Part shown: in pieces, positions 22,074-30,475 of the stretch
Layout of the letters: each line of letters opens with the position of its first letter
How positions within the stretch are numbered: position 1 is the stretch's first letter
Assembly: GCA_905221605.1 (NCBI GenBank)
Contig: CAJNDS010002481.1
Span: forward strand, 235,211-299,210
Reading direction: 5' to 3'
Origin: Symbiodinium natans
Lineage: Eukaryota > Sar > Dinophyceae > Suessiales > Symbiodiniaceae
Length of the DNA: 64,000 bases
Position numbers and translations under genes: made by a program
Notes under the pieces: generated by a model
The model's database searches: none
What the model was told of the DNA's origin: nothing
Seen by the model: the letters and a program-made list of their open reading frames with translations, nothing else

Positions 22074-24443
22074 ATGGACATGATGCGGCGTCGCTCTGAG
22101 CCTGGACTGTCGCCAACGGCCAATGAAGCCGAAGGAAATCGTGGTGATGGGGGTGAAGATCGACAACAAAAGGTACAAGCACTGACAGATGGTAGGGAGG
22201 TTGCAATGATACAACCAACGCCTCAGGTGGAAAACGAAGTGGTTCCGGTTCAAGCAGCAAGTCCTTTCTGGAGCGAGCGGGCTCAAGAAGAAATGAGACT
22301 TAGGCAATCAAGGCCGGCAAGTCTTCCCGCGAGCGGAGGGGATAGGAGTGGTGAAGGTACGAGGAGACCGCCTTCGCTGCAAGATCTTTTGGGTCAGGAA
22401 CCTGCACCTGTTGAGAGACCATCGTCAGGCTTAATGGGACAAATGGAACGAGGTACTATTGGTGGAGTGCAAGCCGACGAAGAACTCATTCCTGATGTTA
22501 GTGGTGAAGAGCAATCTGAAGATATGGCGGTGGTGAAGCGTGCGCTGAAAGAGTTGCTTGTGCAGACAAAGGAGCTGGGGAACAGGTTGCATCGGGTGGA
22601 GGGAAAAAGCTATACCTCTGCTGCATCTGGGTCAGCTTCAAGGGCACGAAGCTCTGGAGTGGTGGACGCAAACACGGCGTATCCTCTAGGAATGACTCCA
22701 GAGATGCAGTACCTGCCAGGACAAGTTTTCTACACGGATGGTATGGGTGGTTTTTGGACTGTGTTGCCTGATGGGACATGGCTGCCTATTGAGGGCTACG
22801 ACCTGCCAAAGGGTTGTGATCTTCAATCCTTGCCTGGGTCCAGGAAGGGGGATGTTCAAGTGGAGGATGAAAAAGAAGTGCCAATGATGCATGTAGCTGA
22901 AGGGAAGAAACCCTCCAGATTGCCTCCATTGAATTACCCCGCGGGAGGTCCTGCAAGTGGTGGATATGCAAGTGGACCACCTGGTTTAACACATGTTCCG
23001 ATTACTTCCGTGCCATCAGGTGTTGATGGTTCTGTCGCACCTGCGGGGAACCAGCCCGGTTTTGTTTCAGCTCGAGAAACTGCAACGCAAGAGAACTCAG
23101 CAGGATCGGGTGGATATACAATGGTGGATGATGTTCCGTATCGGTGGAAAATGGTCGCTGGGAAGTTGGAATTAGAAAAGGTTCCGCTTACAGCTGTTAC
23201 GCCTGGTATAGGACATGGACTACCTCAAGGGCCTGGTGGAAGGGTCAGCTTACCTCCTGGAGCAGTGGTGCCACGCGGTATGCCAATCACTGGTGATAGT
23301 TCTGGAACCGAACGTCCGGAGGCTCTCGGGAAGCATGTGATGAGCCTTCCAACTTTGGCAGACTACACACCAAGCAATCCGACGGCACTGGGTGATTGGA
23401 TCGCAATGATCGAACCAATGTTGTCTTCGCTGACAGATACAGGAAGAGTGTGGTGGCAATGCGTCTACTCAAAGGCATATCAAGCGTATGCCAAATGGTT
23501 GAGTGTTTCTCCACTGGAAAGGTTGGGCATCAAGGCTGAGCTAGAAGGGCTCAAGGTGGTTCAAACTGTGCATGTTTTGTTGGAGCAGAGAGCAGTGTCT
23601 TTGCTGCTACAGGCGATTCCGGAGAGATTGAAGACCGAGATCGTTTCCACTCGAATGTTGGGGTCGGTGATGATATTTTACAAATTGCTGACGGTCTACC
23701 AACCAGGTGGAGCAAATGAGCGCAGCACAATGTTGAACTTCTTGGTGCAACCATCTTCAGCAACCTCGATATCAGAGGCTATTAAGGGAGTGCGACAATG
23801 GGCGCAATGGCGTTCCCGATTAAGGGAGCTGCGAGCATCCGAGCCGGACGCTACCTTGCTAATCAAGGGATTGGATGCTTTATCATCCGCGTTGCTGGCA
23901 AAACACCCTACGGTGCATTTCAGAGTGGCATCCTTTCGGGAGAAATTGGGGGTGGACTACTCGCCGACCTCTGAAACTGCGACACAACTAGCTGAAATGT
24001 TACAGGCAGAGTTTGAACTGCTATTGCATAGTGCTGGTGAACAAGAGGTGAAGCAGGACTCGGACGCCAAGAAAAGGGCCAGGTTAAACAAGGCCCAAAA
24101 AGGGACTGGTGACGAGACAGAGGAGGGTGACAAAGGCAAAGGGAAAGGAAAAAGGTACAGCGGAGATGGTGAACGTCCTTTCTGTTGGATATATGGGAAG
24201 ACCGATGCAGGTTGCAAGTTCGGATCCCGCTGCAAATTTCGCCATGACAAAGACTCCCTTAGCGAGGAAGATGTTTTGAGTGTGGGGCCGTTGGCCATCT
24301 GCAGCCGCAATGTCCATATAAGGATGGTGCAAGTTCCAATGTGGACTCAAACCCTGAGAGAAGCAGATCTAAAGGGAATTCTCCCAAAGGGGGAAAGGGC
24401 GGCAAAGGTGCGAAATGGGGAAATGCCAAAAAGGCAGAGGTAG
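22074..24443 (+). CDS. gag: Gag-like protein with CCCH zinc finger
   Basis: The first ATG is at 22074. Residues ~1-420 are a low-complexity Gly/Pro/Ser-rich region; ~425-660 (from LPTLADYTP, W and L spaced as in UBN2/retrotransposon Gag domains, with RLKTEIVSTR) is the capsid-like domain. A C-x9-C-x5-C-x3-H finger at 24183-24245 (CWIYGKTDAG, CKFGSRCKFRH) follows a Lys/Gly-rich stretch. The frame ends at 24443 but after about 24265 it is probably out of register, because a CCHC knuckle appears in the -1 frame. Gag packages element RNA into virus-like particles. Confidence 0.8.
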   Translation: MDMMRRRSEPGLSPTANEAEGNRGDGGEDRQQKVQALTDGREVAMIQPTPQVENEVVPVQAASPFWSERAQEEMRLRQSRPASLPASGGDRSGEGTRRPPSLQDLLGQEPAPVERPSSGLMGQMERGTIGGVQADEELIPDVSGEEQSEDMAVVKRALKELLVQTKELGNRLHRVEGKSYTSAASGSASRARSSGVVDANTAYPLGMTPEMQYLPGQVFYTDGMGGFWTVLPDGTWLPIEGYDLPKGCDLQSLPGSRKGDVQVEDEKEVPMMHVAEGKKPSRLPPLNYPAGGPASGGYASGPPGLTHVPITSVPSGVDGSVAPAGNQPGFVSARETATQENSAGSGGYTMVDDVPYRWKMVAGKLELEKVPLTAVTPGIGHGLPQGPGGRVSLPPGAVVPRGMPITGDSSGTERPEALGKHVMSLPTLADYTPSNPTALGDWIAMIEPMLSSLTDTGRVWWQCVYSKAYQAYAKWLSVSPLERLGIKAELEGLKVVQTVHVLLEQRAVSLLLQAIPERLKTEIVSTRMLGSVMIFYKLLTVYQPGGANERSTMLNFLVQPSSATSISEAIKGVRQWAQWRSRLRELRASEPDATLLIKGLDALSSALLAKHPTVHFRVASFREKLGVDYSPTSETATQLAEMLQAEFELLLHSAGEQEVKQDSDAKKRARLNKAQKGTGDETEEGDKGKGKGKRYSGDGERPFCWIYGKTDAGCKFGSRCKFRHDKDSLSEEDVLSVGPLAICSRNVHIRMVQVPMWTQTLREADLKGILPKGERAAKVRNGEMPKRQR

Positions 24444-25651
24444 CTGAAGGAGGAGATGAGACGGCTAATGCGGGATTGGATAAAGGTTCTGCAAGTCCCT
24501 CATCACCATCAACACCCAATCAAGTCCTTGCTGAAGCGTTGGAAGTGCGGAAATCTATGAAGCTGTCATCAGCGCAGTCAGCATCGAGCGTGGATCCCAG
24601 TGTTCGAATGTTATGCGGATCTGGATTGTTTCAGCAGGAAGGGAGAGTGGCGTTGGTGGATACAGCTGCTACGCATCTTGTGCGGACGCTTTTTCCATGG
24701 GAATGTTTACCCGACACTACTGTTATGGTGCAAAGCGCGCTTGGTGGTGTGGCAATGAGGATTACAGAGAAAGGGACGTTGATTAGGGAAGACAATGGGC
24801 CCCTGATTATCCCTCTCTGGTTGATTTTGGAGTTTGGGGCGAACCTCACTGTGATCAATGGGATGTGTCACGTGGGTGCAAAATCTTCGCTGGACCAGCT
24901 CTTGTGGTTTGAACATGGCTGTTTGGTTATGGATTACAAAACAGCTGAAAAAATGGTTTTGCATGCTGAAAGGCAGCGTGTGTCTTGGTCCCATTCTCAA
25001 TGGAGGAATGGAAGGGCGGACTGTGGAGTCGGTTCGTCAGATGCCACGTTGTTGCCGAAGCAGGGAGAAGGCCGAGGAGTATGCGTTCTACATGTGGCCA
25101 GGGTTTCTGACACCAATGAGTTTTCGGGAATGGGCATGTTGGACTCGGGAGCATCACATCCTCTCAGATCACTTCGTCCTGGAGAACAGCTTCCGCAGCA
25201 AAAGGTGTTGGTGTCTTTAGCTGTTGGATCTCGGGAGATGTGTATTACCCCAGGTGGGACCCTGGTAACTCCTGAAATGGTAGATCCACTAGTGCCAATT
25301 GGCAAAGCGAGCGCCTTGGTTGGTCTCAGAGTTCAGTGGCGTGGTGGCAAGTGCACAGCCTCACATCCTGTTCTGGGGGAACTTCGCGTTCGTGATCTGA
25401 ATGGGTGCCCTTGTTTGGAAAAGGAGGTGGCGCTTCAGATCATTGATGAAATGGATTGGTGCTCACCAAAGCAAGCTTTGAAGGTGGCACGTATGGTTCA
25501 AGGGTGTCCGAATACGGACAACGAGGTGGCTGTAAAAACGTCGTTGCAAAGCGCAGCGCGGACAGCGTCAGCGAATGAGGAGGAGTTCGTCCAGGCATGC
25601 TGGAGATTTTTTTTCGGTGGTATTATGGGGATATACCAGAAAATATGCTGA
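24263..25651 (+). CDS. pro: CCHC knuckle plus tandem retropepsin-like protease
   Basis: This frame opens after a TAG at 24260-24262. It starts with a classic C-x2-C-x4-H-x4-C knuckle (CFECGAVGHLQPQC, 24272-24313) that belongs to Gag, then a Lys/Gly/Ser linker. Two homologous protease-like blocks follow: VDTAATHLVR (24656-24685) and LDSGASHPLR (25139-25168), each followed by P.E/P.LP, a V.V hydrophobic strand, M.IT and GTL. Only the second has the D-S/T-G active-site triad; the first reads D-T-A. The frame ends within a T8 run at about 25609. The protease cleaves the polyprotein. Confidence 0.75.
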   Translation, partial: RGRCFECGAVGHLQPQCPYKDGASSNVDSNPERSRSKGNSPKGGKGGKGAKWGNAKKAEVAEGGDETANAGLDKGSASPSSPSTPNQVLAEALEVRKSMKLSSAQSASSVDPSVRMLCGSGLFQQEGRVALVDTAATHLVRTLFPWECLPDTTVMVQSALGGVAMRITEKGTLIREDNGPLIIPLWLILEFGANLTVINGMCHVGAKSSLDQLLWFEHGCLVMDYKTAEKMVLHAERQRVSWSHSQWRNGRADCGVGSSDATLLPKQGEGRGVCVLHVARVSDTNEFSGMGMLDSGASHPLRSLRPGEQLPQQKVLVSLAVGSREMCITPGGTLVTPEMVDPLVPIGKASALVGLRVQWRGGKCTASHPVLGELRVRDLNGCPCLEKEVALQIIDEMDWCSPKQALKVARMVQGCPNTDNEVAVKTSLQSAARTASANEEEFVQACWRFFFGGIMGIYQKIC

Positions 25652-26196
25652 TGGAGCTGTTGCCACGTGGAGATATTGCGGCGTTGCCTTTCAACCGTCA
25701 TAAAAGGAGACGGCTGGCACGAGCAAAAAGGGTGGTGGTACACCTATTTTCGGGAAAACAAAAATGGCATTTTCCCAGTCGGGATGTGGAGGTACTGGAG
25801 CTGGATTTGACAAAAGGTGGTGACCTACATAATTCGAGCGTCTGGAAGTATCTTCTGCATTTGGCGGCTGAAGGAAAGGTGGTTGCTGTGGTGGGAGGAC
25901 CTCCATGCAGGACAGTGTCAAGGTTGAGAGGTGAAGACGGTGGTCCACCTGTATTACGCCGACGCTGTGGACCTGAACGGTTGGGGTTAAAGAGTCTCCC
26001 TTGGCCACATCAAGAATTAGCTCAAAAGGATGGTGTTTTACTTCTGAAGATGCTTTTCCTATATGACGTGGCGGTGCATTCAAGGGGTGGAACTGCTGAA
26101 GTCATCAATGGAAGTTCTGTCTTCTTTGGCATGGAAAGCCCTGGGGACCCTGAACTCATAGGAAAAGATTTCTCTCAGAACGGCAAACGGTCTTGA
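25597..26196 (+). CDS. Cytosine-5 DNA methyltransferase-like segment
   Basis: Continues the pol reading in the next -1 frame from about 25610. After a basic stretch (RHKRRRLARAKR) comes VVVHLFSG (motif I-like, 25732-25755), ELDLTKGGD (acidic, motif II/III-like), VVAVVGGPPCRTVS (motif IV-like, PPC at 25900-25908) and FFGMESPGDPE (motif VI-like Glu, near 26125). In C5 methyltransferases these hold S-adenosylmethionine and the catalytic Cys. About 150-250 residues are covered including the next frame; target-recognition and motif VIII are not evident, so it may be a reduced or regulatory derivative. Capture of DNMTs by retrotransposons, including in Symbiodinium, has been described. Confidence 0.6.
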   Translation: MLEIFFRWYYGDIPENMLMELLPRGDIAALPFNRHKRRRLARAKRVVVHLFSGKQKWHFPSRDVEVLELDLTKGGDLHNSSVWKYLLHLAAEGKVVAVVGGPPCRTVSRLRGEDGGPPVLRRRCGPERLGLKSLPWPHQELAQKDGVLLLKMLFLYDVAVHSRGGTAEVINGSSVFFGMESPGDPELIGKDFSQNGKRS

Positions 26197-28097
26197 GTGC
26201 TGAGGATCTGGTGGATGTTTCTCAGGAAGGGCTCTCAAGTCCTACCTTCTGGAGTTGGCCAGAGGTGAAAAGCTTTTGTGAGCGTTATGGAATGTACGCT
26301 GCACACTTTGATCAAGGAGCTTTGGGACATGCTCTGGTGAAACCTACGACTTTCCTGGTGTCTGATATGGAACTATGGGAATCGTTGGAACAGGTTCGCG
26401 TGGTTGTTCCGTGGTCAGCAACATTCGCTTCTACCCTGGAAGAGCGTATTGGACAATCCTCTATATGGGCGCGATGGGCGTTTGGATTGGTTAAAAGAAT
26501 ACGTCACAGGTTGGCACAATGGTTGCATGAGAGCGATGCTGAACGGGAAGCTACGGTGTTAAAAAAAGAAGAACGAGAAGGGACGCTACGGAGGTTGACT
26601 GCCGAGGAGCGAGCTTTCCGTGACCATTGCCTAAGGGGGCATATTCCCTTCAGACGTGATTGTCAAATCTGTGTGTCTGCTGCTGGAAAAGAGCGTCGCC
26701 ATTTGAGGCGAAAGCATGGGGATGCTTACACTTTATCATTGGACTTAGCAGGTCCATACAAGTGTTCGAAGGATGCTCACCAGCAGAAGCCACGACACGC
26801 TGTTATTGGTGTGTATCAATTTCCAATGTTGGATCCCAATGTGGGTCGCCCTCCAGAAAAGGAGGAAGATGCGGATGAGGTGGAAGATCACGTGGCAGAT
26901 GAAGGTGCTGGTGTTGGAGAATGGTTAGGCGATGCAGTCGCTAACTTCGAGGAGGAAGACTCTGCACCGGTGGAACCTGTGCCAGTTCTGGAGGCAGAGG
27001 TGTTGAAAATTCAAGCTTCTGAAAAATCCTGGAAGGAACTGAAGGACCACTTGACCCAACCGGTCCGTATGATCAACTTCGTTATGGTGGAGCCGATTGT
27101 GGACAAACAGCAAACAACTGTTTTATCGGCAGTTCAAAGAATGATGGTGCGCTTGCAGAGACATGGGTATCCGGTGTTGAGAATCCACTCAGATCGAGCG
27201 GGGGAGTTTGTCAATGCACGCTTCCGGTCCTTTTGCGAAACTCGTCTGATATATAGGACCACTGGTGATCCTGGTGTCCCGCAAACAAATGGGCGCGCTG
27301 AAGCATGTGTGGGTTTATTCAAACGTGGTGTTAGGTCGCTCTTAAAGGAGGCGCGACTCGGGCCGGCGTACTGGGCACTGGCTGCTCGCCATTGGTCAAT
27401 GTTACGGTGGCAGAAAGCTGAAAGGGAGTTGGGGTTGAATCCTAAAGCATTGCTTCCCTTTGGTGCTCAGATTCAAGTCAAACGTCGTCCGTGGGAGTTG
27501 CTGGGTCCGGATGGAACAAAGAAAGGTCGGCAATGGGTCGATCGTACGCAGCCTGCACTTCTTTTGGGTCCATGCGATGACCTACCTGGTGGTTATTGGG
27601 TGGAAGCTCAAGGGACTGCAAAAGATCCGGATGAACTGGTGTTATTTCCCTGCACTACGATTTTTTCCAATATAAAGGAACCGCCTGAATTGGAGCTGGA
27701 AGGGGTGGTAGAAGAACAGGAGCCTTCTCCTCCAGAGCATCGTCTCAAGGGGAAAAAACCGGCGCTTCGGTTCGCTGATGAGGAAGGTCCTCCTTTACCT
27801 CCGCCTCGCGATCCTCCAGTTCGTCATCGGTTAAATGAAAAAAGCCCGGCCTCTTCACTGCGTGGTCATGTGGGCTCCTTGCGCTTGCTTCGCAAGCGGG
27901 GGGAGAGTCCGCCCTTAGAAATTTTCGAGGATGACATGCAGGGTCTGGGGGAGCTGGAAGAAAATGCAGATGTTGAGGAGAATGTTCCTGGTGATGAGTA
28001 TTGGCCGACTTGCTGTTCTCCTCATGAAAATGCTTATTTGGTCTGCAAAAGTGAGACTGCTGAGGATGGAACACAGTTTGAAAAAGAAGAGCAATAA
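26193..28097 (+). CDS. int: Integrase with N-terminal continuation of the methyltransferase-like segment
   Basis: The first ~85 codons (WPEVKSFCERYG, FDQGALGHALVKPTTFL) look like the end of the preceding segment. Integrase starts with an H/C zinc-binding region (HIPFRRDCQIC, near 26638). The catalytic D-D-E is present: SLDLAGP (near 26735), HSDRAGEF (near 27188) and PQTNGRAEA (near 27280). Between the first two Asp sits an unusually long acidic insertion (~100 residues, EKEEDADEVED...). A proline-rich acidic tail follows. It inserts element DNA into the genome. Upstream reading in this frame begins before 26193. Confidence 0.8.
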   Translation: MSAEDLVDVSQEGLSSPTFWSWPEVKSFCERYGMYAAHFDQGALGHALVKPTTFLVSDMELWESLEQVRVVVPWSATFASTLEERIGQSSIWARWAFGLVKRIRHRLAQWLHESDAEREATVLKKEEREGTLRRLTAEERAFRDHCLRGHIPFRRDCQICVSAAGKERRHLRRKHGDAYTLSLDLAGPYKCSKDAHQQKPRHAVIGVYQFPMLDPNVGRPPEKEEDADEVEDHVADEGAGVGEWLGDAVANFEEEDSAPVEPVPVLEAEVLKIQASEKSWKELKDHLTQPVRMINFVMVEPIVDKQQTTVLSAVQRMMVRLQRHGYPVLRIHSDRAGEFVNARFRSFCETRLIYRTTGDPGVPQTNGRAEACVGLFKRGVRSLLKEARLGPAYWALAARHWSMLRWQKAERELGLNPKALLPFGAQIQVKRRPWELLGPDGTKKGRQWVDRTQPALLLGPCDDLPGGYWVEAQGTAKDPDELVLFPCTTIFSNIKEPPELELEGVVEEQEPSPPEHRLKGKKPALRFADEEGPPLPPPRDPPVRHRLNEKSPASSLRGHVGSLRLLRKRGESPPLEIFEDDMQGLGELEENADVEENVPGDEYWPTCCSPHENAYLVCKSETAEDGTQFEKEEQ

Positions 28098-29910
28098 AGC
28101 CAAGTCAATGTATGAAAGGTCTATGTATGATTACGTGGACTGTGAGGAGCTTTTGGAAGGGATTGTATACCCAAAGAGGGTGAATCGAAGAGGTGGTATC
28201 AACAATTGGTGTACAAGTGCGCGAGCTCTGGTGTTGGGCCACTATACTCATGGCGGAGTGCGTGGTATCACAAAAGAGACTCATCGAAGACCATGGCTAT
28301 GCCGTTATTTGACATCATTCGTGAGGCACCACAATCCCGAAGCCAAATTTTCTGCTCTTCAGATCTCGTGCAATGCTCCGGTGTCATTGCATAGGGATAG
28401 TCACAATGAAAAACATTGCTGCAATTATGTGTGTGGCTTTGGTGACTATAAAGATGGTCAGCTGTGGGTTGAGGATGAAAAGGTTTTAGAGGAAGGAGCT
28501 GAAGTGGTGGAGCAATCTTATGGGAAGAAAGTCCTACCTGGAAAATTGGTGGATATCCACTGGAACTTCATGTCGTTCTTTCCGAGAAAGCTGCATGGCC
28601 CTATGCCTTGGAAAGGAAACAGGGTATCCTTGACAGGGTACACACCTGTTTTTATGGAGCGTTTGAGCTACAAGGATAGGTGCTATCTTCTCCAATGCAA
28701 GTTTCCTCTTCCGGAACCACAGGCTGAAGAAGGTGAAAAAAGGAAGTGGTTAAAAATGACGTTGAAAGAGACCTCGCTGGACGACCTTGCAGAAGAAGTC
28801 GACTACGCTGTGTTCGAAGCGCATCAATGGGCTCTAGAAGAGCATTTGAGTATTCGACGCCTAATTGCTGAACAGGAATGTTGCATCTTGGACGAGTTCC
28901 ATGGATCGGCCAATGAGTCGAGTGAAGAAAAAGGATCAGAGACTAGAGAATGGCTGGTTAAAGCAAAAAGGGCTGAGGAACAGCTATCGAAGTTTTTGGT
29001 CAAAGCAGCTCAAGTTCAGCAAATGGTACAAGAAAATACTGCGCTTGAGGCAGCAGAGGAGGTTGAGTTCCTGCAAACAAAAACAATCCCTACACAGGAA
29101 GCCATGCAAGAGCTGGAAAAGTGGAGGGAATCATTGTCGGACGAGGTGACGTCTTTGGTGAAAGAGTTGGAGGTGGTGGAACCAACAACTCAAGAAAAGC
29201 TGTACAAATTGGCGGAAGAGCCTAATGCACCGGTGATTGAGTACGTTCCCAGTCTGGTGGTGTTTACCCGGAAGCAAGGGACAGGGAGGCGACGTGCCCG
29301 TATCTGTGCATGTGGAAACTTCATTTCGTCAACGGCAGCTACAGAATATGAAGGGCCGAGGTCACTCAGTCGTCACTCGCTGTACGCTCCAGGTTTAGAT
29401 TCAACTACATTCAGGTGTCAAGTGAGGCACGCAGCATATATGGTGTGGATCATCGCTGGCTTAGACATTTCCAAAGCTTTTCTGACGGCGCCGATGAATA
29501 GGGCACAAAGAGAAGGGCGTTTGGTGGTGGTGCAGCCCCCAAGGGCGGCGGTGAAATTGGGTCTTTGCACAAAGGAGGAGCGGTGGATTGTGAGGAAGGC
29601 CTTGTACGGTTTGGCCGAAAGTCCTGCAGCATGGGTGGAGTGGCGAGACCAACGTCTTCAAGGGATGTCTTGGGTGTCAAATGATGGACAAGCGATGAGC
29701 TTTCAGAGGTCCAATGCAGACCCAAGTCTGTTCCTTATTATGGCGCAAGAGAAGCTGGAAGGTGCAAGCAAGTTGGTAGGGACAATGGGTCTTTACGTGG
29801 ATGATTTTTTGATGGCTGGGTGCTCCGGGAGGCCTTGGAACAGATTAGGAAGGAGTGGAAAACTTCTGAACCCGAGTTCTGTGGTCCAGGCTGCGGTGAT
29901 GGATTCCTGA
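27931..29910 (+). CDS. 2OG-Fe(II) dioxygenase-like domain, coiled coil and reverse transcriptase
   Basis: Useful reading starts near 28095; earlier codons shadow the integrase tail. 28200-28670 encodes a compact domain: ALVLGHYTHGG, LHRDSHNE (His 28390, Asp 28396), NYVCGFGDYKDGQLWV, KLVDIHWNF and LHGPMPWKGNRVSLTGY (His 28594, Arg 28621). HxD...H...R with a G-D-x-x-G-G/Q-L turn is the signature of 2OG-Fe(II) dioxygenases, closest in pattern to the TET/JBP type. A charged coiled coil (~28790-29200) leads to copia RT: VVFTRKQGTGRRRARICACG, LDISKAFLTAPM (catalytic Asp 29464) and YVDDFLMAG (29794-29820). The frame leaves register just after YVDD. Confidence 0.7.
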   Translation: MTCRVWGSWKKMQMLRRMFLVMSIGRLAVLLMKMLIWSAKVRLLRMEHSLKKKSNKAKSMYERSMYDYVDCEELLEGIVYPKRVNRRGGINNWCTSARALVLGHYTHGGVRGITKETHRRPWLCRYLTSFVRHHNPEAKFSALQISCNAPVSLHRDSHNEKHCCNYVCGFGDYKDGQLWVEDEKVLEEGAEVVEQSYGKKVLPGKLVDIHWNFMSFFPRKLHGPMPWKGNRVSLTGYTPVFMERLSYKDRCYLLQCKFPLPEPQAEEGEKRKWLKMTLKETSLDDLAEEVDYAVFEAHQWALEEHLSIRRLIAEQECCILDEFHGSANESSEEKGSETREWLVKAKRAEEQLSKFLVKAAQVQQMVQENTALEAAEEVEFLQTKTIPTQEAMQELEKWRESLSDEVTSLVKELEVVEPTTQEKLYKLAEEPNAPVIEYVPSLVVFTRKQGTGRRRARICACGNFISSTAATEYEGPRSLSRHSLYAPGLDSTTFRCQVRHAAYMVWIIAGLDISKAFLTAPMNRAQREGRLVVVQPPRAAVKLGLCTKEERWIVRKALYGLAESPAAWVEWRDQRLQGMSWVSNDGQAMSFQRSNADPSLFLIMAQEKLEGASKLVGTMGLYVDDFLMAGCSGRPWNRLGRSGKLLNPSSVVQAAVMDS

Positions 29911-30257
29911 AGTTTTTTGGTGTCCAAATCTGGTATCGAAATGGCAGCTTCTTTCTCAACCAGGAGGACTTTGTGAGAGATTTGCTGAACCGACGAGGGT
30001 ATCAGATCGATGAAACTGGAAAAGGGAGTAACCTGCCAATGGTGAAAGAAACTCCAGGTGAAGAAGAGGAGGTGGATATTCCTTCCTTGCGAGCGGCACA
30101 AGGTGCCGTAGGGGAGTTCCTCTGGGTGGCAATCAAAACTCGACCTGATTTGGCGTTCTGCACGAGCCAGTTGTCTTTGTGGACATCCCGAAGGCCGCGA
30201 TTTGTGGTTAAGAAGGCTGAGGAGGTTTTCCGATACCTTGCTGCAATCCAACGTTAG
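29820..30257 (+). CDS. Reverse transcriptase, thumb/connection part
   Basis: Picks up the RT in the -1 frame directly after the YVDD box: FLKFFGVQIWYRNGSFFLNQ and FVRDLLNR, the usual G.....G....Q..Y...LL region, then VGEFLWVAIKTRPDLAF and PRFVVKKAEEVFRYLAAIQR, matching the G.L.YL...TRPDI.F and YL block before RNase H. It stops at 30255-30257. Confidence 0.8.
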   Translation: MLREALEQIRKEWKTSEPEFCGPGCGDGFLKFFGVQIWYRNGSFFLNQEDFVRDLLNRRGYQIDETGKGSNLPMVKETPGEEEEVDIPSLRAAQGAVGEFLWVAIKTRPDLAFCTSQLSLWTSRRPRFVVKKAEEVFRYLAAIQR

Positions 30258-30259
30258 GC

Positions 30260-30475
30260 TTGACGTTCGGAGTAATCGCAACATGCGAAAAAGAAAGAAA
30301 TGAGGTGTTGCGTTATGGACGTGGCGTTAAGGTGGTGGAGTCCTACGCGGATGCCAGCTTTGCAGCAGGTGAAAACGAAAAGAGCCACTCAGGAGCGGTG
30401 GTGGTGTGGGGTGACTGTCCAGTGATGTGGGCAACACAAAGAATCAACGGTGGCTTTAAGTACAGCTGGAGCTGA
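30260..30475 (+). CDS. RNase H, N-terminal part
   Basis: Another -1 step from the RT frame. VESYADASFAAGENEKSHSG and VWGDCPVMWATQR match the Y.DAD.A.....R.S.SG and W.S.KQ blocks of copia RNase H; Asp of YADASF (near 30350) is the first catalytic residue. Register is lost near 30442, where about two bases appear to be missing. Confidence 0.8.
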   Translation: MTFGVIATCEKERNEVLRYGRGVKVVESYADASFAAGENEKSHSGAVVVWGDCPVMWATQRINGGFKYSWS

